A DNA stretch of 64,000 nt from Clytia hemisphaerica (Eukaryota > Cnidaria > Hydrozoa > Leptothecata > Clytiidae). The translations under genes were made by a program, and so were the position numbers. This document shows, in pieces, positions 45,701 through 57,700 of this stretch (the first letter of the stretch is position 1; the number at the start of each line of letters is the position of its first letter). Under the pieces are notes generated by a model, which was not told the DNA's origin, did not search any database, and worked only from the letters and a program-made list of their open reading frames with translations. The DNA is taken from the NCBI GenBank assembly GCA_902728285.1, contig CACVBU010000463.1:620001-684000 (forward strand), in the 5' to 3' direction.

Positions 45701-48700
45701 TGTTCCAAGGTAATCGAACCATTTGTGTATCCGTAATTCAGTTGGTTTACGATATCGATGATGTCATTGGTGACTGTTGGTTGATTGTCTGCTCCAGATG
45801 TAAAGGGGTTTAGTGGAGTATTCATATCCAATTCTTGATCTCCCTGTTGCGTTGGGGAAGGCCCTTGACCATTCTTTGGCTTGGTTCCGTCGTCTGGTGT
45901 TATAGTGAACGGCTGTAAGACAGTGTTGACTTGATATTTAGTTTGCCAAAGCCAAAAGATGCGATCGACATTTGCCATGTGTAAGAAAAACAAAGGATCG
46001 AAAGCTGCCATTTCTTTTGCACCCAAATCGCCATGGGAACCAGCTACCAACTCTATTTGAAACTCTTTGGATGGCGGGCTATTCCCACCTAAGGTGTGAA
46101 GCATATTAATACTGGCTTGCTCAAGAGAGATCTGACCACCTGTTGCTGACACGATGTTTGAAAATTGATTGTAATTATCAATATCAAGGCATCTTTCGTA
46201 CATCTCTTTAATTGGTATGAGGGGATGGTGCAAATTATTCAGAGAGTGGACGATGTTTTGATTCAAGTAATCTTCTGGGTAACGGAGGAGCAGGTTGAGA
46301 TAATTATTTTGGAGTTGTGAATTGGTGGTATATTTGCTTGGATTTCGAGGATTCATAAGACCAGAGAATGGATATCGGCAGGTAGTGTATCCAGCTGCTT
46401 TTGTATACTTCTGGTTTGCTTCATTTAATGGGATTGCATTTGGTAAAATATATCCCAAGAGAGGGTTGGGAATAGTGTTTCCAAAATCATCAATCTCAAC
46501 AAAATCGACAGTCAAAAGGCTTGGAAGACCGTCTTTTAACGATTCATCTGATGTTTCATCCCAGTAATGCAATGCTCCCTTGTCCTGATCACCGACTGGA
46601 GTATTGTTGACCAAAGCGTTTTCCAATCGCAAGAGATATGCACGGTACCAGGAGAGGAAAAGAACATTTTCATGCTGGCTGTCTCCTCGCCATACCTTTT
46701 TTGTCTGAGGTGCTGATGTTCTCGGCGATTTAAACGGTTGTCCATTAATTGATGCTATATTCCAATAGGTTTCCGGATCGTCAGGACTAAGATGATTTTT
46801 GATTTTATCAAACGCCTTCAAAAATGCGTATCGGGCTTGGGTATTCTCATCTTTTTCCAATTCTCGGATCGACATTCGATTTCTACAAACATAATTAAAG
46901 TTTAAATACCTACCTTATTGCACGAATATTACTAGGCAAGTATTAAACGGCCTTGAAATTAACACGAGTTTTATTTGCTTAAGTGCTTTGATCATAGTTG
47001 GAAAATTGATTTTAGTATCTGAACATGAAAGTTATGTTTTAGATTCTTTAACACTTTTAACAAAGAATTGCCTTTATAAATTGCTTTTTAATCAAATCCC
47101 TTAAGAGTAATTAAGAACGTAATTGCAAAAATGACGTTATGAACTTTAAAAAGACGTTAATAATATGTTGCATCACCTTCTTTTATGAAAAGTGCTAAGT
47201 TTTAATGGATAATTAACCTTTTTGTTTCGAAGTTTTTTCAAACTGTCCGCAAAGAATTGAACTATTTTAAATTTTGCGGAAAATTTTTCTAAAAAGATGT
47301 GTCAAAAGTTATGACTGTTTTTTTAAGCAAAATCCAGATGAAAAATTCATGAAAATCCACTATTTTGAAGATTTTGAGACAAAGAAGCATTTACAAAAAT
47401 TTTCCGCAAAATTTTTTATTGTTCGGTAAAAGATACACCATCTACTGCGAAAAAATTTTCAAAATGTTTTTTCTTCGCCGAAACTAAGCTCTTCAAAGTT
47501 GAAATACTCTTCCTCGCAAAAGTCTTCATTTTCTTCTTCATCAAATTTTTTCAATGCAATTTTTGAATTTTCAGATTCAGGAATAGTTTGTCTAACAGAA
47601 AATGTATAACATGCCATAGTTTTGTTGGTTACATCAGTCAGAAAACACATTTTAAACACGGCAATTATGAAAAATTCACTATGGTCAGAGCCCTTAATAT
47701 CAAGGACACCACGGTTGGTTTTGATTAAGGTGGTTTTTATTAACACGAAATTTTTCAATTCGTGTTAATAAAATGACTAATAATATTCGTGTAATAAGGT
47801 AGTTTAGAGCTTTCTTTCCTGGACTTGCTTTAATTTTCGGAAATTCCAATGGTCAAGTATTTTGGTAACAAAAAAACATCATAATTATCAAGGCTGTTCT
47901 TCATATAAATATAAAAGGCTATTCCCATTTTTTCGTAGCTCATATTAGTAATCAGACGCACATTGTCCATGCAAGAGTAAGGGAGTGGTCAGAAAGTATC
48001 TACTAGGGAGGGGTGGAGGATTCTATGGGGGGTTCCAAATATTTTTCGAGGGTTTAGGGGGGGGGTTCAATATTTTTTGAGGGTTTAGGGGGGGTTCCAA
48101 TTTTTTTGGGCAACTCAAGGGAAAATGTGGGAAGTCTAATTTCATAGTTTTACGTTTCAAGATTTAAAAAATTTTTCGGCCTCACGGCTGACAACTCATA
48201 ATTAATTTTATTGGATATATGCACATGTCATACTAGCATTATTTGGGCATCATAGCCTTGCCCTTTTGGTTTGTAGCATTGAGTTAGATGAGGGAAGTAG
48301 ATTTGTGGCTTTCACAGCTCATCAGAGTGGTTTGAAAAAGTACTTTTTAGAATGAAATTTGTCAAAACAAAGTGTCTTTTAGCTCAAATGGTGGGTAAAA
48401 ACATCGAAATTTTCTCCCGTCGGTGTAAACCATAGTTGCGCCTCCTTAGACTTTACTAATATCTTTTAAATTACATACACAGAGCTTTGACAGACCCTGG
48501 AAAACCTGAAAAATATAGGTTTACAGGGAAATTTCAAATTCAGAGAATTTTATTTTTTAGACTCCTTTTAACAACAGAATAGCTTGTATTTTAGGGTCTC
48601 GAGTACCTGATCTTCAAAATTTTCTCTCTTCGGGGCCAACCATGGTGGTCCCTCAGGATATCTTGAGTAATTGAGATGCCTCTGTAATGTATGATGAAAA

Positions 48701-51700
48701 ATGGCACTCGACATCTCACCATCAAGTTTCAAAATAGACTCAGGGAGATCGTGTATCAGGGAAAATAAGCCTTAATTTTCTCCCAAAACTTAGGGAGACT
48801 CAGAGAAAATAACTTGTTGATTCTTATTTTAACCCTGGACTATTCCTTTAGGAGATCACACTACCATTTTGATTGACGTTTACATCACGGGTTTTTTCTT
48901 TTGCTTACTTCGTAACCATGGAAATTGACGAAAAAAAACCCGTGGTGTAAACGTCAATCAAAACGGTAGATCTCCTAAAGAACTATACTCAACTTAACAG
49001 GGCTAAACTATCTCCCTTACCTAATTTTGACATAAAAAACTGTCACACAAACAAATAATACTCTTTGTACCGCATCTGTATGAATTATTTTTTTGCGTAA
49101 AAATTTTTCTAGTAGGGGGGGGGGGGTGCGAAAAATTTTCAAAATATCCTATACCCCCCCTAGTAGATACTTTCTGACCACTCCCTAAATAACATAAATA
49201 TCATAAATAAAGTAAATAACAATACCTTACGACTGGTTGTCAACAAGGTCACCCTGAATAATAAAAAATAAAGTACTTGTTAGCAAAGGGAGGCACTTAC
49301 ATCCAAACGTTTAAACTGACAGGGTCCACTTTTCAAACTCAAGCGGTACGTCCAGGTCGGCTGTCAACGTCGAGCTTGGTTACTAAAGGGTTAAAAATCT
49401 AGGTTTTCAGAAGTACAATTTCGAACAACGAAGTTAGGTTTTCCCCGTTTTTAAAATTTCGAAAATTTTCTAACCATCCTGTTTATTTTGAAACTAAGAG
49501 TACTGAATCCTATCTGAATATTCAATCTCAGAACGAGAGTAAAGTCTCCAATTTTTGATATAACTTCTTTAAAGCCAAGATCTAGTAATTTGAAATCCTG
49601 GGTTCTTCCACTACGTTTCAGTAGGCAACTGCCCCCCCATCAGTGGCTGATTTGGGGGCGCTGAAAGCAAGAGACACAGAAAGGCTTCTCTGGTTACTAA
49701 TTTAGGCGCCCCTTTACTTTTTCACACCTTAAGATTAGCAGTTTTTAGCCAAAAATATTTTAGGCAGCGAACAGGAAGATAGAGGTGATCGCAAACCATA
49801 GTATTAAACCTAAATATCTTCCAGCTGGCACACAACGTCGTTTCAACGTTTATCTAATGCTCATATGATACGTCCATATGACGTTAGATGAACGTTGAAA
49901 CGACGTTGTGTGCCAGCTGGGTTGGTAAAATTTGATAAATAATCTAACTTACATCAATGGGTATTTGCTCAACCAATAAATCTTGCAGGTTTCCTGATTC
50001 ATTCTTTCCTTCAATTGAAGCCATTTCTCTGTCTGCTACCTTCCCAGCCATTTTTGATTTTACAGTAACTTCCTTCCTTCTTTTATCACATTTATTGTAT
50101 TTGTCTGAAAGTAAATTTGTTCAAGCTTATACTTATACGGAATTCGCCCCCTTACAATAACAATTTAATCCAAAAATGACCACGCATCACATGAGGTAAT
50201 ACCTCAATTTCGTGGAAAAGTATTTACCATGAACAGATTTATTATTTCCATATGAAGTCAAATTCTTTTGTTTGTTCCAAAAATAACCATGCCATGCATC
50301 ATGATTCTCAGATTTCGTGGAAAAACATTTCAAAAAGTGCATGGGATGGGAATCAACATATGTTTCTATGTGGGACAAAGTTCTGAAAGTTCACTTCAAA
50401 AAATCATTTCTTGTAAATTACTTAACATAAGATTAGCTAGAATTATCTATTCCAATAGCGGCTAGGTATAAGTAATACGAAGCGATAAACGTGAGATACA
50501 CACTCTGGTACAGAGTATTTTTACCCCCACTGGCTGAAAAAATCCTACCGGATCTGTGAGAAAGGGGTGTAAAATACGCTAACAAAAGCTACATAGAAAT
50601 ATTTTAGAAATGCTCTTTAAAGCTGTTATTTGATCACTTCCTATTCTGTAAACTGTTTTCCGGATAACGTTACCCTTACACTTACCCTTTCTTTTATTTT
50701 TCTTTACTTCTGTCCCCTCCATTCAGCTGAGTGAAAATCGTCAAGGCTGATACTAAAAAACAGCACCAGTTAAAGTACTTGAAAGTAGACCACATCCATA
50801 GATTTTCCTAAATCCCTGAATGACTGAATACCACTGTCTCACTTTTTCTTTTCCATTGCTTCAATAAAATTTGATTTGCTTTATAACACACCCCTGTCTC
50901 ACAGCCCCGGTGGAACTTTTTCCTTAGTGGGGATAAAAATTCATATTGAAATCTCAATGTGGATGGAAATTTTATTGTTCCAAGGTTAAAAAATCCAGTG
51001 TGGATGGTTTTGGAGTGCAATTTTCAAACATTAGATCTCGAACGGGGATGAAATCAAAGTCAAATTCCCAGTGGGGCTGAAATTCCGGGGTAGTTTCCCA
51101 CCGGGGGTCAGTGACACAGAGGTGTTTTATGCATCTCTATCTTATGTATATTGTGATATTTTATAGCTTTACAAAAAGCAATAACTAAACAGTAAAGTAG
51201 CAATGAAAGAAAATACCTATATCTGTTTAAGTTATATATTCTGTTTTCTCACACCGCGTGCATTTTTCGAAAGACAAAATTTTACACTTCAAAAGCGTAA
51301 ATCTTCTTATAGTTTTTTTGACATCTTTTCGTCGATTTCCAGGTAAAAAACTTTATTTCAAATGTTTATTTGAAAGATAAAAGAAATATGTTAATATGAG
51401 TAAAGAGCCTTTTGTAAAGTACACGTTTTTTTTATTAGAACACCTAAAATTTGGCTGAGCCTGGATGTGCCTATTTTTTTTAGCAATTTTCAGCCTAAAA
51501 TGTTCTTAAATGCGTTCTTAATTTTTCAGACTACTCAAAATCGACGATATCATTTGCACTTAAAATTGGTAAAATTTGGACAATATTTGACTCTCGATTT
51601 TAGAAAATCCATGCCTAAGTTCGGTTAAAACTGCTTGAAAAGAGGAAAAATTGTAGTTTCTTGTCATCTTTTTCCAAACTGAAGCTGGGCATGTTCTTAC

Positions 51701-54700
51701 GATGTTTTTGAATTTCAGCCTCAATATTCTTATAAACTGGGTTCTAATAAAAAAAACGTGTACGCTTCGCTATTGATTTTCGACTTTACAATATTTGAAC
51801 AAAAATTTGTTGTTATACCTGTTTACGCAAGTAAACACAGTTCAGGACGTGCATTCGGAGGGACTGTTATCCTCCTTAACCGCAAGTTATTCACATCAAT
51901 AGACATCAACATTTCAGAGCATCATGTTACAATCATCAAAACTATGCTAAAAAAAACATTTCCCTAATCGTCACTGGGATCTACTTACCTTCCACAGGCT
52001 CTTAGAATTACACAGACAATTACAAAGTTCAACTAGCGACCATCCAAGGAATCCACACCAAATTCTCCCCATCGAGTGAATCAATCGTAATGGATGGACT
52101 TTCAATGCTACCCTGACATCCCGGATTCATAACGGTGTTCGCAAACTAATACACTCTATCACCCATTTGACAGAGTTTATCATCGGGAACGTTGACCGGA
52201 CGTTTCCCAGACGGACCTTTCCCCGACAGTCATTTCCCCGACTGACAATTCTCCGACGGACTTTTACCCGACCCTGACATTTCCCCGACTGACTTTTCCC
52301 CGAACGGACGTTTCCCCGACTATAACCGGACATTTCCCTTAACGGACGTTTCCCCGATAGACATACTTCATACCTGTTGACATCACCATGGACTTTGATC
52401 CCACGTATACATACCACAATCAGAGTATGTTAAATTCAACATATATCAACCACAAGATTTTCTAAACAACATGATCTCATCTTCAGTCATTCTTCCGGAA
52501 CCAACAAACACAAGTGATCATTTACCTGTAACTGCTTCAAATACCTTGTGCACTCGTTGATAACCTCGATTCAACTCCACCACCAACCATTACAAGAAGG
52601 GTACCTAATTATATGTGGAAAATGCACTTTTTTAGACAAATATCGAGAGAGCGAACTTTAAATTATTTTAACTCTTTTCTAATAATTAAGTTAAGTAAAT
52701 CGGTAAAATCACAACGATGACGAACGAAAATTTAACAGGCTAGTGAGTTTCAACCAATCAAATTTCGTATTCTCACTAGTCTATTACATTTTTCGTCCGT
52801 CGTCGTGATTAATCTGGTACGCTTAACCTCAGTAATACTTCAATTGACAAGGATCAACCTACAGGAACATCTTTAAAAGAATTCGCTTACGAAAGTTACG
52901 ACGAAATTGAGCAAAAACACCACAGAATTGAACCCACATTGTGTTGGAACAGCACCCAAACTAATAGTAGAAAACATTTACAAACCATGTTCAACGTATG
53001 GAAATCTCAAAACTTTCCAAGAAACGAGAAAAGCATTTCTTACAATCGATAAAAATTTGTTCGAAAACGATTTCGTCAGCTCGTTCGAAATGCCAAAAAT
53101 CCATCCTCTGTAGAATATTATATCAAGATCGACAAACTTAACAAAGTAAGACCCAAAGACTTATTGGAAAAACATAAAAGTTCACCGTTCATCTTCACAA
53201 AAACTTTTCACCATCAACGGGAAAACTCCCAAAACTGATATTAACTCCAAGCACTTCAACACCATTCTGAACACCCCTGGTATCGACTCAATCGATAATA
53301 ACACAAGTAATTCTCATCTTGCCGACATTTTTAACAATTTACCCTCAGGACGAGAATTTTTATATCACACATTCTGAAATGCAGAAAGCTATCAATCGCT
53401 TGAATGAGGAAAAGTCCCCGGACCCTTTCCACGTTTTGAGAGAGCATTATCTACACGCAATCAGTGTTGACTTCCTCAACTATCTTACAAAACTCATCAA
53501 TCACATTTTTACTGAAAAGCACATTCCATCATTACTTGGAAAGTCCATCATCATTCTTTTAGTGAAGTCGTATAATAAAACTTTAAAAGACCCCAATAAT
53601 TACAGAGGTATAAGTATAATGCCAATACTGACCAAGCCAATCAAAATAATTATACTGAACAAATGTCCTATTCTCGAAGCTTCTCATTCCTCTCAATTCG
53701 GCTTTACGAGCCAATCATCTCCAATCCATGCCGAGTTTTACTGCAAGTCACCATCAGATTCTACAACAGTAACAATTCACTATTATATATTTGCAGCTTG
53801 GATGTGTCTAAAGCATTTGACAGCTGTAACTGGAATCTCCTATTTGAGAAACTACTATCCAAAGAATCAATACCCACACCGATTGCAGGGATGAGATATC
53901 TCATGCTACACATCTAAGCAGTGAATCCATTGTTGTTTATGGTGGTATCCAATCCGACAGTTTTAAACTCTCTCAGAGGGTCAAACAAGGTTCTATCATC
54001 TCTCCCTACTTATTCAATCTTTATACCGAAGACTTACTATCGAAACTTATCAATCAGAAAACACCCCTGTCTCAGTGCCCCGGTGGAACCTTTTCCCACA
54101 GTGGGGATGAAAATTTCTATCGAAATCCCAATGGGGATAGAAAATCTATTGTTTCCAGCTCAAAAATTCCAGTGGGGATGGGATAGTTTTGGAGTCCAAT
54201 TTTTTCCATTCAATTTTCAATGGGGAATAGAATCATAGGCCAATTTCCCAGTGGGGTTGAAAATGTAGGGTATTTTTTCCACCGGGGACGATTTTTGGCC
54301 TATTTTTCCACCGCGGTGGGGAGTCCACCGGGTCTGTGACACAGGGGTGTCAGAAATATGGAGCCTCTCTCCCAAACGGCACCGTCACGTCAGTCATCGC
54401 TTTCGCAGACAATTTGATCTTGATAAGCTCAACTCTCTCTGGTTTGCAATCCTTAATAGAGATTTGTATTCGTTATGGTCACAAACACAACCTCAAATAT
54501 AAAACCACACAAAAACTCAGTATCTTACATCAGGAAAAAGTCTCCTCGCAGATCTTACAATCCAGCTCGATGGCAAAATTATTCATCCTCAGAAAAATTA
54601 AAACACCTAGTTTTTTTCGTCCAAGCATCCTTCAGCTGAAACACCATATCGACTACCGTGTTGCAGAGTATATGGTCCGTCGTCTCATCCTTGATCACAG

Positions 54701-57700
54701 GTGGAGTTCGCCACCTGCATCCTAACCAAATTGTAAACGTTTTTTAAGATTCTAGTGATAACTAAACTCCTTTATGGACTAGACCTGGTCACACTTACTA
54801 ACCACTACCGTGACTTAATAGGCAGACAAGCAAGATGTGCCTTGAAATCTCTACTTGGCGTTTCGTGATGTCTTTTGGATCAATGAAATCGCTAGAATCT
54901 AACCCTAGTCACGAATACGGTTGTTACTGACCATGTATATCCCTTATCCCACCTCGAGAAAATCATGTAACTAATAATATCCCACCTCCACGTGATGTCG
55001 TTTGACCAATGAAATCGCTAGAATCTTACTGATGCGGGATAATGCTTGTTATTTTTAAACCATAACGTAATGTAAATCACATGGAAGATAATAACACCTC
55101 TGTCTCTGTGCTCAAGTGCGGTTGGAATCTGAAATTCACTGAGGTACAAGATTTGATTTAAAATGTTGGTTGGGGTTGATTTTCACTGGAATCTAAGAAA
55201 AATTTTGACAACTTATTACTTAAGCTAGAGTACCTTTGGTTTACTGCTGGTCAGGATAAAATTTTTGCACTAAATGAGGAGCATGTATGAATTTGATAGA
55301 ATGAATCCGTTCGTACACTGTGACGGATATATGGATAAAGTAATAGTGTTTTCTTGCCAGTATTTGCGCGCAATTGAGAAAGCCTCTAGAATGTAGGTTT
55401 AAAGGAAACACTCCTGTCTCACAACACCGGTGAAATTTCGATTGAAATCTCAATGGGGATAAAAGTTGTTTCAAGGTTAAAAAATCCAGTGGGGATGATT
55501 TTGGAGTGCAATTTCTAAACAATGAATTTCGAATGGGGATATTTTCTCCACCGGGGACGAAATTTTTGCCAAACTTTCCAGTGGGGCTGTGACACAGGGG
55601 TGGAGGAAAGGGAGAAAGGGCACAGAATTGGGATAAAATAGTGACAAAGGAGTGGGAAAATTCTAATTTTCAACCCGCCCTCCCATTTGGCTAAAATCAC
55701 TCCTTTTGTTCTCAAATCTTGATAAGGCAATTATATGATTTATTTTACACACACAGCAATGTCACGGACCCGCAGGGTTAGCCAACTACATAATTTGGAT
55801 TAGATAAAGGCAATATATTGAAGTGGAACATTTTGATAGCAAGCGGAGTGAGCTAAAATCATTTTTAATGGGGCCATTTTTGTTTGGGGCCATTTCTGGG
55901 GCCATTTTTAAGGCCAATACCTCAAAGGAAGAAATTTTGGCGTGAATTTAAATTGGTGGATGGTCAAATAAGTTTTTTCAGTAGGAATTCGCTTTGGCGG
56001 ATAGCAGAACAATTTAAACTTGGCGAGAATTTAATTTGGTGGATGAGGGATATTTTTGGCCAAAAAATGCTATTAAATTGGATAAAACGTGCCTGAAATA
56101 ATACGCTTTTGTGGAATGACTACAATTATTTAAATTTGGCAGGAATTCAATTTAGCAGGTGGGGGGATTGTATTTGGTGGGAACATATATTGGCGGATTT
56201 ATGCCTATTTTCTTACTTATTTAAGGTATCTGTTATTAAGACATGAAAGTTCTAGTAAGTATCAATTTTATACGTTTTTAGGAACAGTCTTCACCAAAGA
56301 AGAACCGTTGACCGTCGAACTAACAGTCTACGTAAACTGGCTTTAAGTAAGCGGAAAAAACGTCTCATTCGAGTTGTTACCACGTGGTTTCCTCCTTATG
56401 TTGAAGAAATGACATCTGCCATATTCCCTAAATGTAGCCCTGGTCATCAATGCGACATACCAGTCCGTGATGATAACAACACCAAGACATTGTCCTGGAG
56501 AAAATCATGTTGCTCAGGGATGTCTGTCGAGATTTTTGAGACTTTGGCAAGGGAATTAGACTTTAAGTATACTTTGTATGCAGTTGAGGATGGAAAGTTT
56601 GGATCTGAAGAAAATGGTACTTGGAATGGTATGGTGGGCGATTTGGTTCGAGATAAAGCTGATATGGCAATTAATGTTCTCAGTATTGTCTCCAAGAGAG
56701 CCACTGTAGTTCATTTCACTAGCCACTACTTGGAGAGCTCTTTTGGGATTTTAAGAATCAAGCAGCCGGTCATTCCGTTTCCAAGTTGGGAATTTCTAAA
56801 GCCTTTGACTGTTGAATTGGAGCTGGTGATTTTATCATGTACTTTGGTGTCAATTCTGTTGATTATGATGTTGGAGAATGTTGGTTACTTAATGAAAGCA
56901 AATCAAAGGTTTTCATTTCGAGAAGTGATGACCTATGTCTTTGGATTAACATTTCAAAGAGACATGGGTGGTACAAATCCTCGAATGTGGTCAGGACGTC
57001 TTGCTGCTCTTGGTTATGCATCTGCAATGACCATCATCATGTCTATCTATACTGCCAGAATCACTGCGAATTCCATCGCTCAAAATGTTAATGATGATTT
57101 CAAAGGCTTCCAAGATGAGAGAGTAAGCAATAATTCATGTATCGTTGAAAATATAATTCCGAGTAGCGATCGGAGCTTGATAAATCAAAAAAGGAAAAAA
57201 AAAATAATTTCCCTTCTTGGAATGCGCCTTCAAATCAAAGTTCATAAAGTCAATAGATGATTGTTTTGTCTTAAAAATACGGAGTTATAGGATGGGCGAT
57301 GCTTCCACCAGTGTGATATCTTCCGAAATTTGAAGCTCAAAGTGTCATAAAAGCACGTGTACAACATGTGTACAGATTTAAAGACACAAAATAATTAAGC
57401 AAAAGATATTTCCCTAAATGACAATAGAACGGTTTCCTTTGAAGGATTAGCTTTGTGTCCATCGCACAGTGCGATAAATATGAAATCTTGTTATATCTAT
57501 ACACTATGCGATAGTGGCTATCGCACATCATCACGAGTTACTATTACCATCACTATTGCAGTGTAGTTCCCATTGCTATTTCTGCGGCTTTCTTATACTA
57601 TGATTATACACACTGTGATAGAACTACGTAACCACTGCTTCTTCCTTTTCTTCTAATCAAAATGAGTACACACTTTTTTTTATAAGAATGGTGTAAATCC

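Larger units (their letters stand above)
43547..46950. repeat. Direct tandem duplication, ~1.70-kb unit, carrying the tyrosinase-like gene
   Basis: Unit 1 is about 43547-45249 and unit 2 about 45250-46950. Each contains the complete tyrosinase-like open frame plus about 440 bp of 3' and 75 bp of 5' flank. The outer and inner junctions share GGC, a short microhomology. The offset between copies shifts from 1703 to 1699, which equals four single-base insertions in unit 1, all in or next to homopolymers. Only a few substitutions were seen. Confidence 0.9.
51763..54725 (+). pseudogene. Decayed non-LTR retrotransposon (LINE): endonuclease plus reverse transcriptase
   Basis: The 5' part has APE-type endonuclease traces: GGTVILLNRKL near 51860 and SDHLPV near 52515. 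The reverse transcriptase follows: DPNNYRGISIMPIL near 53590, motif A SLDVSKAFDS near 53800, motif B VKQGSIISPYLFNLY near 53980, and motif C IAFADNLILIS near 54395. In motif C the usual second Asp of the FADD-type box is Asn. Frames differ between motifs, and a tandem array (52185-52362) and a 290-bp MITE (54061-54350) interrupt it. The copy is dead. The subfamily is not assigned. It lies in intron 2 of iGluR copy 2, same strand. Confidence 0.88.

Noticed and set aside
52127-52417. Arg/Gly-rich minus-strand protein
   Set aside because: It is the reverse reading of a short tandem array inside the LINE.
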